Of a stretch of 64,000 bases of DNA, positions 60,926-64,000 are shown piece after piece (position 1 is the first letter of the stretch; every line of letters begins with the position of its first letter). The stretch is taken from contig RSEH01000058.1 in the NCBI GenBank assembly GCA_006503475.1, positions 117,837-181,836 of the forward strand, given 5' to 3'. This DNA is from Stentor roeselii (Eukaryota > Ciliophora > Heterotrichea > Heterotrichida > Stentoridae). The notes under the pieces are model-generated. The model was not told the DNA's origin. It saw nothing but the letters and a program-made list of their open reading frames with translations, and did no database searches. The translations under genes were made by a program, and so were the position numbers.

Positions 60926-63464
60926 ATCTGAGATTCTGATATATATTTAAAATTACTTCATAATTTTTGCAAGAACTCAAATTTTAACATTAAAAATATT
61001 AAAAGTACAACTTTTATGATATTTAATTAATCGAATGAAACTTATAAAAGTTCAAAATTTAATGTCAGTGCATTTTACTTAAACTATAATTTTTATAGAT
61101 AAATTCTTTATTAGTTGACAATATGGACTTGTCAAAGTTATTAAATAACTTAAGAAATAAACACTATCGTATTGATTTCAATTTCTTACTTTAAGTTATT
61201 TAAATATACCATTTTAATATTCTAGAGGTCTGTCTTTCATAAATAGTAAACCTGAATCAAATTGTCTGTATTTCTGTCATAAATAAATAAGTTTTTGAGG
61301 CATGAATTTGAATTTTATGTACTGATTACCAAATCTTTTCATATCTTTAACTTAAAGGAAAATTCTCTCTCAAAACATTAGATATCGAAATAAAATATAA
61401 CCAGGTGCTATTGTCTCACCTTTCTCAAGGTAATCTAGTTGTTCGGGATTAAGAAATAAAGATTCTAACAAATCCAATCAAATATTTACAGTAAAGTGAT
61501 TTTATGTCATCTGCAAGATTAGGCATATCATAAATAAAGAGATTTGGAAATACTGATTAATAGATGATAATCAAGTCCTTTCATAAGACTAGTCCAAGCA
61601 CTTGTATTACTCGATGATGATATTTTATCATGGCATCATAACCTTAGGGATAACTTTATTTCTATTTTAATATAGGATTGCTGTTTAAAATTAATGAAAA
61701 CTTCAATTATCACCAAGTATAAATATTTATGAGTTATAAGGCTGTAGGACTTATAGAAAATTATATAAATTCACTAAAAGTCTTTATTTTTGGGTAGATT
61801 GCAAAAGTGAAACTCATCTGATATCATAAGTGTGAGCCAGAAGTTGTAATTTTTAAATTTTAACTCATTCAACAATTTATTTGATCATAAATCTTTAGAG
61901 TACAGTATTTATTTGACTTCTTTCAGTAGTCATGAGGAAATTCCTTTTGCTTACAACTGAAGTGATTGACAGTAAGGTTGGGTTTTATCTAAATTTTATG
62001 TTTTTCATTATTAAAACTACTAGAAGTAGTTATTTCCTATAAAAATTAAAGCAGTTAAAGATCTTTCTTTTAATATGCATATTTCTGATGATCATCACTA
62101 AAATATCTGAGGCGCTACTTCGAAGTTAGTAAAAATCTCTATAGTAATGACCATAATCACAGACAGTAGCTTAAGTATTTATATTTACAGTAATATTATT
62201 CTTGTTTTTGTATGAATTCTACTACATTATAGCCAGCTATGATGATATTGTCTATGAAAAATTCTGAATATTTTGTTAAATTTTATTATCTTGAAATCAA
62301 TCATCTGAATCAGAAAATTCAGCAGAATGAGATGTTTTTAGTGATTATAACAAAGTCATCTAAGCGCTATATAAGAAAATTGACTTATTGAACCTTTTGT
62401 AGTATTATCTGGGTTACTAACTTAGAAAATATTAGGCAGATTAAAGAATTGAATCTCTATATAATTAAAAAATCATTATTTATACTCGACTGTAATTCAA
62501 GTACTTTTTTTAGAATTTTTTAGGATGGCCCTACCTTAATTAATACCTTGTTTTATCTATTAAAGAAAATATTATTTAGAAAAAGTATTCGTCATTTTTT
62601 ATCAATAATTTATTAGTTGAAACTGTTTTAATTTCTCATGGTTATAATTTAAGTCTTTGTTAAAAGTTTTGATTAAGGGAAAATAAAATAAGTTTATTGA
62701 TAGATCTTCGATTATTTTGAAAATTTAAAGCATTAAAACTAAATAAATCATATTCATTTAATAGGACAAATAGTATATGGTTTTTAAAATAAAAGAATAA
62801 TGAATTGATTGAGCACCCACTGCCATGACTTGTAATCATTATTCGATATAGAGTCAAAAACTTGTAATCCATATATTTAAATACTTCCGAAAGGGAAAAC
62901 TAGAGATTCTGCTATATATCGAACGTCATAGATAATCACAATCTAATATTTAATATCAATAGGGGTGATAGATTAATAAGTATTGAGATTAATTCAATTA
63001 AATGCTCTAAATCTAAAAAATTCTTAATTAAAATGATCATCAAGTATTTGGTAATATTGCTCGAACTAGATCATCCAAATTAAAACATTTGAAACCATCG
63101 TTTTTTTCAAATTAATGAAATAATGTATTTTTAACATTAGTTGCTTATAAGTTAAAAGCATTGTTTAATTGATGATATGTTTTCAATTTCTTTAATAATT
63201 AACTCCTTAAGGCATAGTGTTTCTATAGACAAAAATGTTATGTCCTTTTCTACTGTAAGAAATTTAACCTTACAATATAAACTAACTGCAGATATTTAGA
63301 TCCAAATAAAAGAAATAGCACAACTTTATTTCTGAAATAATTTCATTGCTGATTAAAAAAAGATTCACTGAAGTGTTTTAACAAGGCGAGGTCTTGATAA
63401 AAATTAAAGTATTATGAATAAATCCTTAAACTTAAGTTCATACAAAAAGTTCTTTGAAATAAAT
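60926..63464. other. AT-rich spacer between the inverted arms
   Basis: About 2.5 kb with no supportable coding frame. The short minus frame at 62660-62872 is unconvincing. I see no RNA gene, tandem repeat or relic. Confidence 0.4.
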
Positions 63465-64000
63465 GATAAAAAAAATCTCTGACTTAAAATATTCTTTTAA
63501 TAGCTTTTAAATTTTATAGTTTCTAACTCAATCTCTTTATCTTGAAAACTATTAAATCTAATAATAATCTTCAAATCAATAAATCTTGAAATTTAGCAAA
63601 AAATTAACAAAAATTTCTCATTCTTAAAGTAAACTCATAAAAAGAATTTAAAGAAATGCATACCATACAGAATTTTAAGTAAATTATTAAGCATATGAAG
63701 GATTTTCTCATTTTCAATGATCAAAGGATAAGGTTTTCAAACAAATTAACTTTTCTTATTTACATTTCAAGTCTTAAAAACTGATTTATTCAAAATTCTT
63801 ATAAAAAACACTATTCTTAATAATTAAGAGTTAGTTAAGAAAGCCAGTTCTAAATTTAAGTGATAATAAAATCAAATCTCCTTTTCTCAATCTAAACTCT
63901 CTTTTTTTATTCATGTATTTTATTCCTTTCAAACTTTCTATTTTCATCTCCTTTTCTTCTTTTCTCGTATTCAATATACTCAAACCTGAAAAACCACTTT
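63465..64000 (-). repeat. Inverted repeat near the right end, right arm (continues past the window)
   Basis: Reverse complement of 60340-60925. Divergence, including third-codon and indel differences, shows it is a true duplication and not a read-through artefact. Confidence 0.85.
63831..64000 (-). CDS. Lys-rich WD40 protein, second copy, C-terminal end (partial)
   Basis: On the minus strand the frame is open from 64000 to the TAA at 63831-63833 and encodes the same C-terminal tail as the gene ending at 60505 (KKREFRLRKGDLILLSLK, then FRTGFLN). Substitutions in the window part are few and keep the frame, for example GVKYMNK against GIKYMNK. Whether the rest is intact lies outside the window. 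It converges with the first copy. Confidence 0.7.
   Translation of the reverse strand, partial: SGFSGLSILNTRKEEKEMKIESLKGIKYMNKKREFRLRKGDLILLSLKFRTGFLN

Noticed and set aside
1-64000. Reassigned stop codons as in many ciliates
   Set aside because: Conserved Gln, Trp and Cys positions use CAA/CAG, TGG and TGT/TGC; apparent in-frame stops are explained by 15-nt introns or by decay.
63465-64000. Terminal repeat as an assembly hairpin artefact
   Set aside because: The arms differ by scattered substitutions and indels, as expected of an old duplication.
1-64000. tRNA genes, telomere repeats, CRISPR arrays, transposase genes
   Set aside because: I looked for T-arm-like GGTTCGA motifs, C/A-rich telomere runs, regular spaced repeats and transposase motifs and found none that I can support by eye.

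Overview
The window looks like a macronuclear segment of a heterotrich ciliate, most like Stentor. The DNA is AT-rich. Genes are packed with gaps of a few to tens of bases. TAA, TAG and TGA all end reading frames, and I saw no conserved position that needs a reassigned stop. At least five introns of exactly 15 nt (GT...AG) can be placed, and removing each one restores a recognisable protein. Tiny 15-nt introns with the standard genetic code are the known signature of Stentor. The species call is an inference.

Layout. 0-8 kb is a dense housekeeping block: an edge-truncated Ser/Pro-rich gene, a B-box-like coiled-coil protein, a tetraspanin-like four-TM protein, a coiled-coil protein with a 15-nt intron, an SPT2-type histone chaperone, two tandem FHA-domain paralogues and a small basic protein. 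8-31.3 kb is an accessory region. It holds three intact paralogues of about 1,220-1,233 aa that join WD40-type repeats, an ankyrin-like segment and a TRP-like six-TM ion channel, plus two decayed relatives. Two almost identical copies of a 148-aa basic protein sit there, each head-to-head with a channel gene (one channel intact, one dead). The region also holds one arm of a large inverted duplication carrying an unknown 613-aa protein, and the corpse of a Cys-rich membrane protein.

31.3-43.4 kb is a second dense housekeeping block: DYRK-type kinase, importin-alpha-like ARM protein, CaMKK-like kinase with an MGCCC N-terminus, MGRN1-like RING E3 ligase, BCD1/ZNHIT6 snoRNP assembly factor, mitochondrial carrier, S49 (SppA-like) peptidase, a protein with 159-bp tandem repeats, and cyclin H. 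43.4-64 kb is accessory again. It contains an intact 1,557-aa Cys-rich multi-TM surface protein in three exons (parent family of the corpse at 26 kb), the second arm of the inverted duplication (728-aa paralogue), several coding relics, and a Lys-rich WD40 protein. The 3' part of that last gene is repeated in inverted orientation at the right edge of the window.

The housekeeping blocks serve signalling (DYRK, CaMKK, RING), nuclear processes (SPT2, cyclin H, importin, snoRNP assembly) and organelle transport. The accessory regions are dominated by membrane sensing or channel families that duplicate and decay locally. The most interesting candidate is the WD40-TRP channel family with its divergently paired 148-aa partner, whose sequence is held almost constant while the neighbouring channel has decayed.
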